The notes below the pieces were generated by a model, which saw only the letters and a list, made by a program, of their open reading frames with translations, made no database searches and had not been told where the DNA came from. The position numbers were made by a program, and so were the translations under genes. 64,000 bases of DNA from Breviolum minutum Mf 1.05b.01 (taxonomy: Eukaryota > Sar > Dinophyceae > Suessiales > Symbiodiniaceae): contig DF241111.1 in NCBI GenBank assembly GCA_000507305.1, positions 1 to 64,000 on the forward strand, read 5' to 3'. Positions 1 to 10,505 of the stretch are shown one piece after another (within the stretch, counting starts at the first letter, position 1; each line of letters begins with the position of its first letter).

Positions 1-66
1 CTAAGCCATAGCCGTAAGGCTCTCTATAGGTTACAGCCCTCTAGGTTGCAGCCCTAAGGCTCTCTC
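1..66. repeat. short tandem-like repeat at window edge
   Basis: The motif AAGGCTCTCT occurs twice about 40 bp apart, each time preceded by AGCC(G/C)T, with related AGCC and GGTT(A/G)CAGCC pieces between. This looks like the end of a degenerate tandem array cut by the window edge. No coding potential is seen. Confidence 0.4.
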
Positions 67-238
67 GGGTATAAACCTAAAGCATTTGGGTCATACTTGC
101 TGTGATGCGTGTGAAATTTTACAGTCATGGACTGCTGTGTTTGTTTGTGTGTATGGCTGTGTGCTTGTGTCGACCAACACTTCTCTTCAAAGCCCAACAC
201 AAAACATACTATACTTCTTGCAAAGCACATGGCTTCAA

Positions 239-357
239 GTAGCCAAGTGGCTCCATGCAATCCTGGTGAAACAATAGCCAGTTGGCTCCAAATAGCCATG
301 TTGGCTCCAAACTGAAAGCTTATTGAATCTACAAAATATACATAGCCTGCTGGCTCA
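239..357 (+). repeat. four TAGCCA..TGGCTC motifs, spliced-leader-like
   Basis: Four copies of a motif of the form TAGCC(A/T)-N2/3-TGGCTC lie near 239, 273, 291 and 341. The motif resembles the core of the dinoflagellate spliced leader (TAGCCATTTTGGCTCAAG) but is degenerate and partly self-complementary, so the resemblance may be chance. No downstream Sm-type site or SL RNA gene was recognised. Confidence 0.3.
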
Positions 358-605
358 TATGATTGCATGCCATGTGCCAAAAAAGGCAATTTGTCTAGGG
401 GCTAAGGGGTTAGGTTTTTTAGCTAAAGGGTTAACTTAGTCTAGAAAAATTAACATGACTTAACATAATTAGCTAAATGCCTCAAAGCCTTAGCTTTGAC
501 TAGAGGCTTTATAATGATTTGACATAGATTTAGAACAGGTTTACTAGATGGTTATAAAGAGGATGTAGATGTGCTAACCATTTACTACACCACCAGCCGA
601 TCCAA

Positions 606-760
606 GTACATACATACATACATACACATACACATACATACACACACATACACACACATACATACATACACATACATACATACATACATACATACATACA
701 TACATACATACATACATGACGTACATGACTTACGTACATACATACATACATACATACATG
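606..760. repeat. CATA/TACA microsatellite
   Basis: A nearly uninterrupted tetranucleotide array of TACA with CACA variants. It creates artificial long open frames on both strands, which should not be read as genes. Confidence 0.95.
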
Positions 761-790
761 TATATTGTTTACGCATATCCAAATTGCCAG

Positions 791-933
791 TCAGAATTTT
801 TGTTTCTGCCACTACCGAAAGCTTCGAAGAGCTGACTGGAACGGAATTGATTTGTTGTGAAACAAACAAGAATAGTGCAACACTGCTGGACAAATGCAAT
901 CTTTGCTCCTCAAATCGCCAAGCGATTCTGCCA
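791..933 (+). CDS. candidate exon, gene A region
   Basis: An open frame after CCAG and before a GTGACG donor, reading RIFVSATTESFEELTGTELI near its start. The opposite strand is also open here, so strand and coding status are uncertain. Confidence 0.3.
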
Positions 934-1085
934 GTGACGCGTTGCTGTTCCAACATGAGGTTGATATCCTTGTATGTAACACGAGGTTTCTGAAATGACC
1001 GCACATCAAATCCAATTTTCAAATTTTAGTGATTTGGGCCCATTTGGTCTTTGAATCTACATGTTCCACTTTTGGTTTTTGGCAG

Positions 1086-1246
1086 GAGAACTCCCTGTTT
1101 GGTACAGCATGCACCAAGCTTCGACCTCAGATCTGATAGCAGCAAATCAATCCCTCACCTTGTGGTCCCGTGATATAATCTTCCTCAGTAGAAAAGTTGA
1201 CCCCAAGCCGGGCCGAATTGCCACCCTCAAGAATTTTATAATCAGA
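1086..1246 (+). CDS. candidate exon, gene A region
   Basis: Acceptor TTTTTGGCAG and donor GTGCAA bound a frame reading GELPVWYSMHQASTSDLIAA and ending at TLKNFIIR. It ends in phase 0 and joins in frame to the exon at 1560. Confidence 0.55.
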
Positions 1247-1375
1247 GTGCAATCCGAACCTTTGCAGTTGACCCAAGGAACACTTTTTTATTCTTGTACA
1301 TGAAAAGCCTGGATGTGAATGATCTGAGGGAAGCAGACTTGCCTTCTAAGGAAAGCCACAACTTGAAGTGCCCAG

Positions 1376-1430
1376 GGGTTTCCATTATAAACCATCCATT
1401 TTGGGATACCACTATTTTTGGAAACACCCA
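1376..1430. repeat. family B element, 3' half
   Basis: Half copy of family B (see 13144), ending in CTATTTTTGGAAACACCCA followed by TA. Confidence 0.7.
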
Positions 1431-1559
1431 TATGTATCCTAGGCATGTACATATCCATGTATTATGTAACAATATTGTCTATGTTGATTGACGTAACGCA
1501 TACAGAAACGGATCTCCACCTGATTTTTAAGTCGATTCAACTGCACCTTCCTCTCGCAG

Positions 1560-1632
1560 GAGTTTTTTAGTCGATGGGCCTATACTTCCGTAACTCTTCG
1601 TCAGCTGCGTGATGGTGTCGAATGGTTCATAG
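1560..1632 (+). CDS. candidate exon, gene A region
   Basis: A pyrimidine-rich acceptor (CCTCTCGCAG) precedes a phase-0 exon beginning EFFSRWAYTSVTLRQLRDGV and ending at a GTCAAG donor. It continues the frame of the exon at 1086. Confidence 0.55.
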
Positions 1633-1916
1633 GTCAAGTAGCACCTTATAAGGCTGTTTTGGGGTCGGGTTTCCCTTGTGTAAGCCTTACGTACGGCTTA
1701 CTGTATATGGGAAAGTACCTGCCTTTTAGGTACCGCAAATCCTTGTTGATCACAGCCATTGAAATGTATGACACATGAGGTACACGTAATTTCCATGATT
1801 AAATTAAAGCCATGAAGGTGGTGGGAAACAAGGACGAGATTCGCCTCCAATAGTGTTGTTATTTTGTTGATTTGTTTGATCAACTTTTGGTGGGAAAATC
1901 TCGTTATTCAAAAAAG

Positions 1917-2068
1917 CGTCAACAACTCCACCGCCAAACTCCCTGGAATTTTCTGTTACTGGGGAATCAACCTTGATCCGGGAAAAAACAAAACAACCTC
2001 CAAAGTGGGTTTGGTGAGAGTGAGAGGAAAAAGACGGCCTCGAACAAAAATGACCAAGTCAATTCAAG
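1917..2068 (+). CDS. candidate exon, gene A region
   Basis: The frame reads NNSTAKLPGIFCYWGINLDP early and ends in a basic stretch (RGKRRPRTKMTKSIQ) at a strong GTAAGT donor. It ends in phase 1 and fits the start phase of the exon at 2412. The acceptor AAAAAAG is weak and does not match the phase of the preceding exon. Confidence 0.5.
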
Positions 2069-2134
2069 GTAAGTCAAGTCATGAAAGTTTCAAAAAGCAA
2101 CTGTTTATATACATTGGCAATGAATAGAAATCCT

Positions 2135-2217
2135 GGTTGTTTGGGGTATATACGGGATGAAAAACTACCCAAGTATGTGTGGATTATCATAAACCATTTT
2201 AAGGATCCCTATCAAAC
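2135..2217. repeat. family C element, short copy
   Basis: Contains the family C core: GGTTGTTTGGGGTATATA, GATGAAAAACTACCC and AAGGATCCCTATC. Compare 25459 and 55011. Confidence 0.65.
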
Positions 2218-2238
2218 AGCAGTGTTCATGTTGAGGTA

Positions 2239-2358
2239 CTGTTGACGGTTCAAAATCCCAAACAACCACTTGGTATGGTGCTAAAACCCCTCGTAAATCA
2301 TGGGATGAACTACTAACCTCAACTGGTGAGTTGATCCCGAATTCTGAAGCATCAACAC
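2239..2358. repeat. family A element, inverted copy
   Basis: Starts TACTGTTGACGG and ends near CATCAACAC. Its inner part is the reverse complement of the usual family A core. Confidence 0.7.
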
Positions 2359-2411
2359 TATTTCAAGCACAAGATCCGGGGTGAATGTCTTGGCGTGAAA
2401 GTTTCCATCAG

Positions 2412-2514
2412 ATTCGGTCTATGGTGGGATCGATCTGGTGTTGTTTCCCGAAAATGAGACCCAACGAAAAAACAGAAGATCTCACTTTTCAATGGCCAGT
2501 CAACCTACCCCCAT
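2412..2514 (+). CDS. candidate exon abutting element G
   Basis: After CATCAG the phase-1 frame reads DSVYGGIDLVLFPENETQRK and runs into the left arm of a family G palindrome, where a GTAAGG donor lies at 2515. The last codons (MASQPTPM) derive from the element. The start phase matches the end of the exon at 2068. Confidence 0.45.
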
Positions 2515-2643
2515 GTAAGGTACCCCCCTTAGAAAAAAAGCATTCGTAAGGCCTTATTAAGAGAACAAATATGGTTGATAACCTCTTATTAAAGCTTTCT
2601 TTGTCATGGGGGTACCTTATATGGGGGTAGGTTGACTGGCCAT
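2491..2643. mobile_element. family G palindromic element with internal intron
   Basis: Long inverted arms (ATGGCCAGTCAACCTACCCC and its complement) enclose a 116-bp segment that starts with GTAAGG and ends with GGGGGTAG. Splicing 2515-2630 would keep 36 bp of the arms, 12 codons, in frame with the exons on both sides. Confidence 0.75.
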
Positions 2644-2655
2644 GATGATTCAACA
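2631..2655 (+). CDS. candidate short exon after element G
   Basis: From the acceptor GGGTAG in the right arm of element G the frame continues as LTGHDDST to a GTGACA donor. It is plausible only if the element acts as an intron. Confidence 0.3.
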
Positions 2656-2926
2656 GTGACAGGTTTTTTTTCTGGTTTGGGGGGTCAGCGCGGGTTCGCG
2701 CGGGAATTGATGTGATAGGTGGCGGTTTCAAATATTTGTTGAAACAGAATGTTTTCTGGATATAGCCGCCACCCAAAAAACAGTCACAACCAGGACCATT
2801 ACATTTTTAGTACGGGATCCCAACCTAAACCTGCATTTACAACTGTTTCTAGGTGATGTGTAAATTCAAAGAATGTTCACTACTTGGACACGATTCTCCA
2901 CACGTTTCATATGAACAAAAAAACAG

Positions 2927-3051
2927 CGTGCCTAGATTCATCGCAAGCTGAGGATTTTGCAAGTCTTGCCATTGAATTGTGGTTGGAAGACAAGTCCTTG
3001 GAGGAGAAGTTGGATTCACCAAAAGCTCATCGGAGCAGTGTTTTTTTTCTC
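2927..3051 (+). CDS. candidate exon, gene A region
   Basis: After AAAACAG the frame reads CLDSSQAEDFASLAIELWLE, an acidic helix-like sequence, and ends in phase 0 at a GTAGAT donor. The upstream junction is unresolved. Confidence 0.45.
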
Positions 3052-3506
3052 GTAGATGTCCTCCTAGATGATTATGTAAGCCCCTCCCTGAAATTCAACA
3101 TCAAGTTTGGTTCTGGAAATAGGCAAAAGGGCGCGAATTTCGGACAATGGTCCCCCAAGCACCATGGATTTCGGGGGTGCGGAATTGGGAGATGTATGTT
3201 TCCTGACGTGAACAGAAGGACTAGTGGCAAGTGTTTTGGACCGTTTGGTCCGGTGTTAAGAACATGTTTACTGAAAAAACTCTCGCAAAAAGGTGTTTCG
3301 TGATACAGGCTCCTGATGGCTGGTAGGTGTTGATACTTGATGAATTTTGACTTGTCATGAATTCCTTTCCACAAGATTTCAGGTGTGTTTAATCCAACTG
3401 TGTGAGTATACCATCATGTTGGAGTACGCGATTGCGTTTTTCTCAAAAACGGCTGGCTCTAACTGGTCTGACTGAACTTTCTTTGGTGGCTGATGTTTAT
3501 CTTATA

Positions 3507-3508
3507 CT

Positions 3509-3566
<58 letters not shown>

Positions 3567-3679
3567 CGAACAACGAANACCAACAACCAACAACCAACAA
3601 CCAACAACCAACAACCAACAACCAACAACCAACAACCAACAACCAACAACCAACAACGACGACAACAACAACCACAACG

Positions 3680-3736
<57 letters not shown>

Positions 3737-3755
3737 GCGACAACAACAACATGTT
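3507..3755. repeat. CAA microsatellite with CCAACAA heptamer block
   Basis: A (CAA)n run, then about ten units of the heptamer CCAACAA, then imperfect (CAA)n with GAC and CAT interruptions. One ambiguous base (N) at about 3577 suggests an assembly problem. All long frames here are repeat artefacts. The 450 bp before this array show no convincing feature. Confidence 0.95.
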
Positions 3756-3833
3756 TAACTCTATTTTCAAATCAACTGATGGGTCTTGAACAAAACCTTC
3801 CGGTTTACCGTTTACCCGTTTTTGTTTTTTCAG

Positions 3834-3886
3834 GACATCCTTCAGAGGTGTACGGAGTTGGGTCAGATGAGCGGTGAGGCGGCAAA
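3834..3886 (+). CDS. candidate exon, gene A region
   Basis: A very pyrimidine-rich acceptor (TTTGTTTTTTCAG) leads into DILQRCTELGQMSGEAAK, then a GTGAAG donor. The phase-0 start fits the end of the exon at 3051. Confidence 0.55.
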
Positions 3887-5154
3887 GTGAAGGATGAAAG
3901 GTTGGTATTTGAATCGGATCCTCCCAAAAAGTTCCATGGTTTCCTGTGAAAATTGGGAACTGGTAAACTGGTAACTCGGAATTGGTTGGGATTTGACAAC
4001 TAAACTGGTAATTGGTTGGGATTTGATAACTGGTAACTCAAACTTCAAGAATAGATTAAACCACATTCCATTTACTGTACTTTCAAAAAATTCCAAAAAC
4101 AAACTATTGAAAACACACAGGATGAATTTCTCAAACAATTCAAAAGTCGAGATGTTTGAAGACTGGATATTGGTTCCTCGGAGAGGATATATAGCATGTT
4201 TGGAAACTTTGACAGTTTCTTCATGTTGATTAATGGATGATGTTGTTTTTTGTCACAGATTCAATTGCACTGTGGACTGAATCCGTTGGATGCCTGTGGG
4301 GATTTTTTGGTATTTGGATGGTCCAAAACTTGCAGGTTGATATGGCACCGGGCTACTTGGAGGTAGATTGTAGATCTTGGATATGTTGGAGGGTGGGAAA
4401 GCTCACAAATCATATGAAATCCAATTCGTTTGTTTCTTCATCGGTCCTTGTGTCAGCGAACCTCACGGAGACTTTTTCGGTGGTGACATGGTATCATGTG
4501 ACCCGGCTTGACGGGATCAAACTTCTGTTGTGATCAAGTTCAGGTCAGGTAGGTGGTTGTTGTTGTTGCTTTCTGTGCCTCTCTGAGGCTATATTCTTCA
4601 GGCAGGCAAGGGCTTCAAAGGGCAAGAGGTATCGGTTGTAGCACATCGGCGATTGAGTAGATAAGATATGGTAAGGTGTCAAAAAGCCACACAAGCAGAG
4701 TCTATGTCTACGTATTAGGCAGTCAGGTAGTCTCTTGTCTATGGGAACCGAAACTTTGCCTAGAAGATGCAGTAAAAGTTTAAAAGTACTTTCAACGTCC
4801 ATTGTTTTTCAAGCTTATTTAAAAGGTAAAGTTAAAGACGTTATTGGCTAAGTGATCACACGTGTTGTAATTAACTTATATATTATCAGTTGTTTTTTCC
4901 TGATATGTTTTTTCTTCACCAAAAAAAAACTTTGTGATTTCAAACTTGAGCTCTGGAACTTGGTGTGTAAAAAAACAACAAAAAAAACATTAAAGGTGGT
5001 AACCTTTGCAATCAGGACAGTCATCCCAAAACGTTGGAATGCAATTGGTTCTTGAATCAAACTTCAAACCCAACATGAAATTTCCTCACCAGGGAGACTT
5101 CATTGATACCTTTGCTTGGTCCGAAGAGTCTTGGCTGTCCCAAAAAAAAATCAG

Positions 5155-5224
5155 CTGCTCAAGAGCTGGGTTGGGTTCCCGGAATCCTTGTTCCTATGCA
5201 TTGGTTCAATGGAAAGCAGTACCA
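5155..5224 (+). CDS. candidate exon, gene A region
   Basis: Frame AAQELGWVPGILVPMHWFNG between an AATCAG acceptor and a GTAGCA donor. The composition is clearly protein-like. Stops close the frame on both sides outside the splice sites. Confidence 0.55.
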
Positions 5225-5573
5225 GTAGCACGTGTTAAAGGTTAGTGTTCATGATGGGTAATTGAGATTCTTCAGCATACTTCTGTAATACGTTAGGGGT
5301 TCAGATTTTTGTAAAGTTGACCCTAGGATGAGTCCAATTTTGACTACTAGAATTATATATTTCAGCTGGATTGAAACTCCGGCCAGGATGGTGACTAGGT
5401 GATGGTTCCTCCCTCAACTTGTATTTCAATTTTCACCCCAACCCGCGACCCGATGATCCAATTTGACTGGCGCATATTTTTTTTCCACTGGGGTTGGCTC
5501 ATCAAAACCAACTACAGTACTTCGCCACTCATTCCCATGTTTCTTGGGTTTGCTGCTGACCAAGGATTTGCAG

Positions 5574-5623
5574 CTTCCGAGTCTACAGCCTATGATTCGC
5601 ACTCTAGCAGGAAACGAGGCCCG
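5574..5623 (+). CDS. candidate exon, gene A region
   Basis: Frame LPSLQPMIRTLAGNEA between TTTGCAG and a GTTAGT donor. The phase does not directly match its neighbours, so an intervening exon may be missing. Confidence 0.4.
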
Positions 5624-5702
5624 GTTAGTGATCCATGAGAAACAGTGATGCTTTTAAGGACAAACTCCTGTAGTGAATGAGCAGAACTGAGAAAGAAATC
5701 AG

Positions 5703-5753
5703 GAAAGATCAAAAGAAGAGGCAAGAGTGCTACTGGTACTGCACTACTACATG
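5703..5753 (+). CDS. candidate exon abutting element E
   Basis: Frame ERSKEEARVLLVLHYYM from AAATCAG to a donor that coincides with the first bases (GTGGTTTC) of a family E element. Confidence 0.45.
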
Positions 5754-5858
5754 GTGGTTTCAAATGTTTTTCATGTTCACCCTTACTTGGAGAGATGATC
5801 CCATTTGACTCATTTGACTAATATTTTTCCAGATGGGTTGGTTCAACCACCAACTAGA
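5751..5858. mobile_element. family E element
   Basis: Starts GGTGGTTTCAAATG and ends GGTTCAACCACCAACTAG, with an internal TTTTTCCAG pyrimidine tract. Its GT...AG ends coincide with the donor of the exon before it. Confidence 0.8.
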
Positions 5859-6327
5859 CGAGTTGTGTGTTTGCTTGATCTTGGGCTTGTGAAAACAGTC
5901 CAGCTCCTAAGATACCAACGGTGTAAAGGTTCCTCGAAAAACAACGGCAAAATGGCAATGGCAATGGCAAGGGTGTTTTCTATCCTCCAGAGACGAAGCA
6001 AATTGAATAAAGTTCCACCAGTGACTTGCAGTTTCCACACTTCTGGTGTTTTTTTTGTTGGTTGAAACTTATTTAAAAGAAACGCCCCGTTTTTTGTTGA
6101 TAGAAAAAAATGGACCAAAAATGGACTCCCCCATCACTTTACCCTTGGAAAAACAAATGTGTTTTTGATTTTCATTGAAGTGGTTCGTTCCAAACGACTT
6201 TTCCCGGTCCCGTCCTTTGAACCGTCGTTTTTTTTTTATCGGAGGTATCAGTGTATACCATTTGCCATGAGAACTGCTTCGAGCAAGAGCACCTTCGCTT
6301 AAAGTGCCACTGATTTCAGCCATACAA

Positions 6328-6420
6328 CGTTGATGGTTCAGAAATCCGGGATCAAGTCACCAGTTGAGGGAAAGGTAGTTGAAATCCCATTGTTTATAGG
6401 GTTTCATACATCCAAGGTGA
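6328..6420. repeat. family A element, 5' part
   Basis: Begins GTTGATGGTTCAGAAATCC and keeps the CACCAGTTGAGG and TTTATAGGGTTTCATACATC core. The 3' arm is lost. Confidence 0.75.
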
Positions 6421-6429
6421 GTTTGCAAG

Positions 6430-6555
6430 TCGAAATTTCGATCCATCCTGAGGGATCGCCTATCTATGCCGGTGAAAGACTTGAAATTCGAGGAACGGCA
6501 GGGATCCTTGAATACCACCTGGGTCACTCGGCGGCGGAGGAGTTTGTTGTTGTTG
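6430..6555 (+). CDS. candidate exon, frame ambiguous
   Basis: A 126-bp segment between TTTGCAAG and a GTAAAT donor is open in two frames: one with HPEGSPIYAGERLEIRG, one with RSILRDRLSMPVKDLKFEE. Composition does not settle which is used. Confidence 0.4.
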
Positions 6556-6856
6556 GTAAATGTCGAAAGTTTGGGAGACTTGAAGTGATATGTTAAATGT
6601 ATCTAAAAGGCAAGGGAAAAAATAGACATTCATGGATAGAATAAGGTGCAGCTTTCAAACACATGCATACATATGTGACATATGGCGTTGATTGAACTTC
6701 GCTTTTGAAGTCATGGATTGTTTTCTCGAGAAATATCTGAGAGAGTTGGAAATGGTGGCAACATAGAATCCTTTGTTGTCTCTCCGGAAAGATGTTCCAA
6801 CAGGAACTCCTGGATTGATGGTTTGTTTAATAAACGGCAAACAAACATACATTGAT

Positions 6857-6960
6857 ACTGTTGATGGCTGAAATCCTGCACCAGTTGATAGGAAGTTTAT
6901 CCCATTATTTACAGTGTTTTATACATCCAAGGTGGTGCAGGATTTTGTCCATCCACAGTA
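6857..6960. mobile_element. family A element, TA-flanked
   Basis: TA-CTGTTGATGG at the left and CCATCCACAG-TA at the right, with the CCAGTTGATAGG and TTTATACATCCAAGG core between. Confidence 0.85.
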
Positions 6961-7130
6961 CATCACAATATTTGTATACCTGATACCTGGGAACTTGAAA
7001 AAATACCCTTATTTTGCAAAAAAAAAAAACTTGTTCTGGAGCGCTTAATGGAGGTCAAAGAGGTTTGGGAGGGAATTCTATCTAACTAACTACAGTTGTT
7101 CAACATGGTTGTCCAAAAAAAAAGGAAATG

Positions 7131-7233
7131 CCTTCTGGTAAACTAACATAGCAATGGAATATCACCGTTTTTTAGTAGGAGATACATCCTCAAAGGGTCC
7201 ATGTTTCGCTGCTATGTTTGTTTGCCGGATGTG
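7131..7233. repeat. family D element
   Basis: Imperfect palindrome: GGTAAACTAACATAGCAATG on the left is mirrored by CTATGTTTGTTTGCCGG on the right. Closely similar to 37030-37133. Confidence 0.7.
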
Positions 7234-7685
7234 TAAATGCTTTCCCTGCTAGTCAAGATCTGCTCCTCGGTTGTGCTGAGGATTATACCAAGAAGTCATG
7301 CAGGACAGGGAAATGGAGATTTTTCAGAAAATGGGCAAGTGGAGATCTTCCCCCCAAAAAATGGGGACCAATATAGGAATGTGTTTGTTTAGGTGGTTTT
7401 TCCATAGGATTGATTCAACACCCACTAGATGGTCATTTGGAAGATTTGTTTACTTTTGTGAGAACCGTCTTCACCGCATAGAATATCACTGACATCAATT
7501 GTTGTCGTTTCTTGAAGCAATAAAAGTGGAGAAATGGTGCAGAGGTTTCTAAAGGCTTTGGTTAAGAATCAGGTTACGAATCCAAATTTCTGCCCTATGA
7601 TTTTAGGGGGTTCTGAAGATCGGAATTGGAATCTTTGCAAAATCTCGATGACTCCAAGATTCTTCGGTTAGAGAAGTATGATTCA

Positions 7686-7794
7686 ACCCGATACCATCCA
7701 TGGGGCTGATATGTTTTACCTACATCTGGTTGATGTTTTATGGCAAATGTAGGTATATAAATAATAATATGCCATACATGGATGCTATGGGAAC
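7686..7794. repeat. family F palindrome
   Basis: GATACCATCCATGG ... TACATGGATGCTATGGG, with TTTTACCTACAT mirrored by ATGTAGGTA. Related to 26203-26283. Confidence 0.6.
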
Positions 7795-7999
7795 ATAATG
7801 CAACTGTGCTTTTTTTAACGCAAAAGTTCACCAATTCTTTGGTGCCAGGAGTGGTGTTGAGCTTTTGGATACATATCATGACTCTGCTTCTCGGTGTTTT
7901 TTTTCTGAGTTGTTGTGTCTTTGTGTGTTGTCGGTTTTCGGTGATTTTTTGTTTACAAGGTGTGTCATTTGGTGAAGCCGCGTTTACTGGCTGGCACAG

Positions 8000-8153
8000 G
8001 GAATGCACAAGTTGCACAGGTAGTTTCTGTACAGGGAGTTGATTATATGCAATACCAGATTACATCACAGGGTGATTCTCAATACCTTGCAGCATGCAAC
8101 GCATTCGCACAGTTCATTGATGTGTTGCAGTTTCCTTCGCAAGGATATTGGAG
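8000..8153 (+). CDS. exon, gene A region
   Basis: A 51-codon open frame between GGCACAG and a GTATGT donor, Gln-rich, reading NAQVAQVVSVQGVDYMQYQI and ending FPSQGYWR. Function unknown. Low-complexity AT repeats follow in the next intron. Confidence 0.6.
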
Positions 8154-8254
8154 GTATGTTTGAGAAGCAAACATGACACCTATTTTCATTTCAACACGTC
8201 AAAACATGACTCACACCTCATACACCGGGGGACATAGATGGTTTCATCATTGAT

Positions 8255-8385
8255 CAATGTGTATATATATATACATATATTAGTGGTTTATCAATGTGTA
8301 TATATAATAAATATAATATATATATATATGTGGATCATCAATGTGAATATATATATATATATATACAATATGTATATATAGATCA
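8255..8385. repeat. AT-rich dinucleotide repeats
   Basis: Three blocks of (TA)n separated by GATCAATGTG-type sequence that recurs with each block, so this is a small degenerate tandem array. Confidence 0.85.
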
Positions 8386-8566
8386 ATGTATAGTCTAGAT
8401 TTTGAGGATTTTGGATTTCGGCTTCCAACTGGCTCGGGTTGGTGGTGAGAAAATCTCAAGCAAAAAATGCCTATCCTAAACCTGTGCCAAGGTGGCTGAA
8501 GTCGTGAAGCCTTCGGAGGTCGAATTGAACAAGCTCTTGTATCTTGTTTTGTTTGTTTGTTTGTTT

Positions 8567-8664
8567 ACCCTTCAGGGAACTAACATATCCCATCAAAAAT
8601 CACTTTTGAAGATGATTTTCCTTTTCCCAAGGTGGGATATGTTAATTCCCTGGAGGGTATTTGT
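8567..8664. mobile_element. family D element, TA-flanked
   Basis: TA-CCCTTCAGGGAACTAACAT and its mirror ATGTTAATTCCCTGGAGGG-TA. The right half is nearly identical to the right half of the copy at 53094-53206. Confidence 0.8.
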
Positions 8665-9416
8665 TTGTTTGTTTTTTTGTTTGTTTGTTTGTTCAGCGAA
8701 TGGTTAATTGGTGCTTTGGGATTCCAAGGGTGGCCTTAAGTAACAATCCCCTTTCATAAAAGCCACCAACCCAAACCAATCAATTAACCATTAGCTGATT
8801 TTTTTTGAGGGTAAAACAGATGTTGACAGAACTCATCTTAACTAGAATGATCATATGATCTATATAAATATATGATATATATATATACGTATATATATGA
8901 ATCTAGTGTATCTTAAGATTCTAGATCATACTCAAAGGAATCGGAAAAAAATGAAGTGAAACGATGATTGATTTGATAAATCTTGAGATTGATCCCAAGG
9001 ACTTGACGGAAATCTATCATTAACTTGGATTGGTTTTAAGGCGATTGTTTGCTTTCTACCATGGTAAATCACCAGCATTTGGGGAATATGTTTTATTTTT
9101 CCAACCACCTGAAGCAAATCTAAGTCAGCTGCTATATCTCGAACTGCGATGATTCAGTGATACCATTTGTGTTGTTCTCGTAGATCCAACGTGCTTCAAA
9201 TATTTTCCCTACGAATAGATCGAAACAAGTCATATTGTATGGACCGAAGTGTTGATAGAAACATGGCATAAGAAATGTCATCCAAAAAAAAACTCTCAAA
9301 TTATCAAACACTCATTTTTCAAATGCTTTCCCAAACCACAGAAACCAGACATGCCACGAGACAAAGCAATACTATACTTTTGGAGTCATTTGGATATTTG
9401 GATGTTCATTTTTTTA

Positions 9417-9528
9417 TGTACCCTCCTTTAAGCTAACATAGCCATGGAAAATCCGTCATGACGACGACTAAGGACATTGACGTCAAATCATCAAAATGGC
9501 TATGTTATGTCAGTTTACCGGAGTGTAG
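9417..9528. mobile_element. family D element, TA-flanked
   Basis: TA-CCCTCCTTTAAGCTAACATA against TATGTCAGTTTACCGGAGTG-TA. Confidence 0.65.
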
Positions 9529-9961
9529 ATGAACCATGCGCAAACCACAAAAACGCCATGAATTCCGTTCCGTTCCTTGCAAGGTATTTGATCTGGAAGT
9601 TACCTCACTATGTGACGTCATACCATCAAGATACGCACGTGCCACCGCACTTCACCCTCTACAACCAGGCCGGTACGATGGCACGGGGACCTGTCTTGAC
9701 ATGGAGGGCGAGTTTCCCACTTTTTTGGGGGAGGACAAATTCATGATGAAAATGGAGATCATACAGAAAGAGAAAAGCTGTAAAGTTGAGATAATTTCAC
9801 TATGACTACATTGTGCTTGAGATTTCTTTGCCACTAAGAATTGTAGCGAAAATTTCCTCAAATCATCCATTCTTTTGACTGAAAAACTGAAAGAGTATTT
9901 GTTTGAGGTACTTGTCCCTATATGCATATTGTGTTGTTTGTGCTTTCGCAAATCTGCGCAG

Positions 9962-10012
9962 AAAAGACAGCACGAAATTTTGCTAAGATTTGCTCCTCGA
10001 TATCTACTTGTG
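9962..10012 (+). CDS. exon, gene A
   Basis: Reads KRQHEILLRFAPRYLLV. It is phase-compatible with the next exon if a GC donor (GCAAGG) is used; a GTATCT donor 5 bp further on would break the phase. Confidence 0.5.
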
Positions 10013-10218
10013 GCAAGGTATCTGGCGTCAGCATTTTCCACTTCCTACCAGTCTTATTGGGGCTCTTTGTGACCCATGTGGGCCGCCGTGATGTTGAGAT
10101 GCTGAAGAAGGCCTGCCATGATGTTGAGATGTTGTGTTTTCAGAAGAGTCGGTCTGGGATTCTTGGAATGACACAACATGTTCAGAGAACTGGGACCATC
10201 ATTTTTGAGGTTCAGTTA

Positions 10219-10321
10219 TTCCCACGAAAACTAAGATGTCCTCTGAAAATCAATGGTTGGAAGGTGCATTTCCTACTGAAATAGTCCCTTCTTATGGGAC
10301 ATGTTAGTTTTCGGGGTGGTA
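10219..10321. repeat. family D element
   Basis: CACGAAAACTAAGATGTCC mirrored by GGACATGTTAGTTTTCGGGG. Closest to 46516-46624. Confidence 0.75.
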
Positions 10322-10445
10322 ATTGTTTCCTTTTTCCCCCAAAGATGATTCCAGCTGAGTTTTGTATTATATTGGACTTATAGAGCCTGTGGACATTTTA
10401 GTTGTGAGTGAACACATCTAGCTTTGGGGATGGTGGTTGTGGCAG

Positions 10446-10505
10446 GTGATGTATGCAAGAGAACTTGAGCAGTTGTCAAAAAAATCCAGTGGTAATTTTG
10501 CACAG
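10446..10505 (+). CDS. exon with GC donor, gene A
   Basis: Exactly 20 codons, VMYARELEQLSKKSSGNFAQ, between GTGGCAG and a GCTGGT donor. Both ends are phase 0. The downstream exon at 11145 joins in frame. Confidence 0.7.

Noticed and set aside
585..1022. 145-residue minus-strand frame near the CATA array
   Set aside because: Half is microsatellite. The other half is also open on the + strand with better splice sites.
1560..1632. Similarity of TSVTLRQLRD to the N-terminal motif of pyruvate or branched-chain dehydrogenase kinases
   Set aside because: The match covers about six residues and no nearby exon contains the expected kinase N, G1 or G2 boxes.
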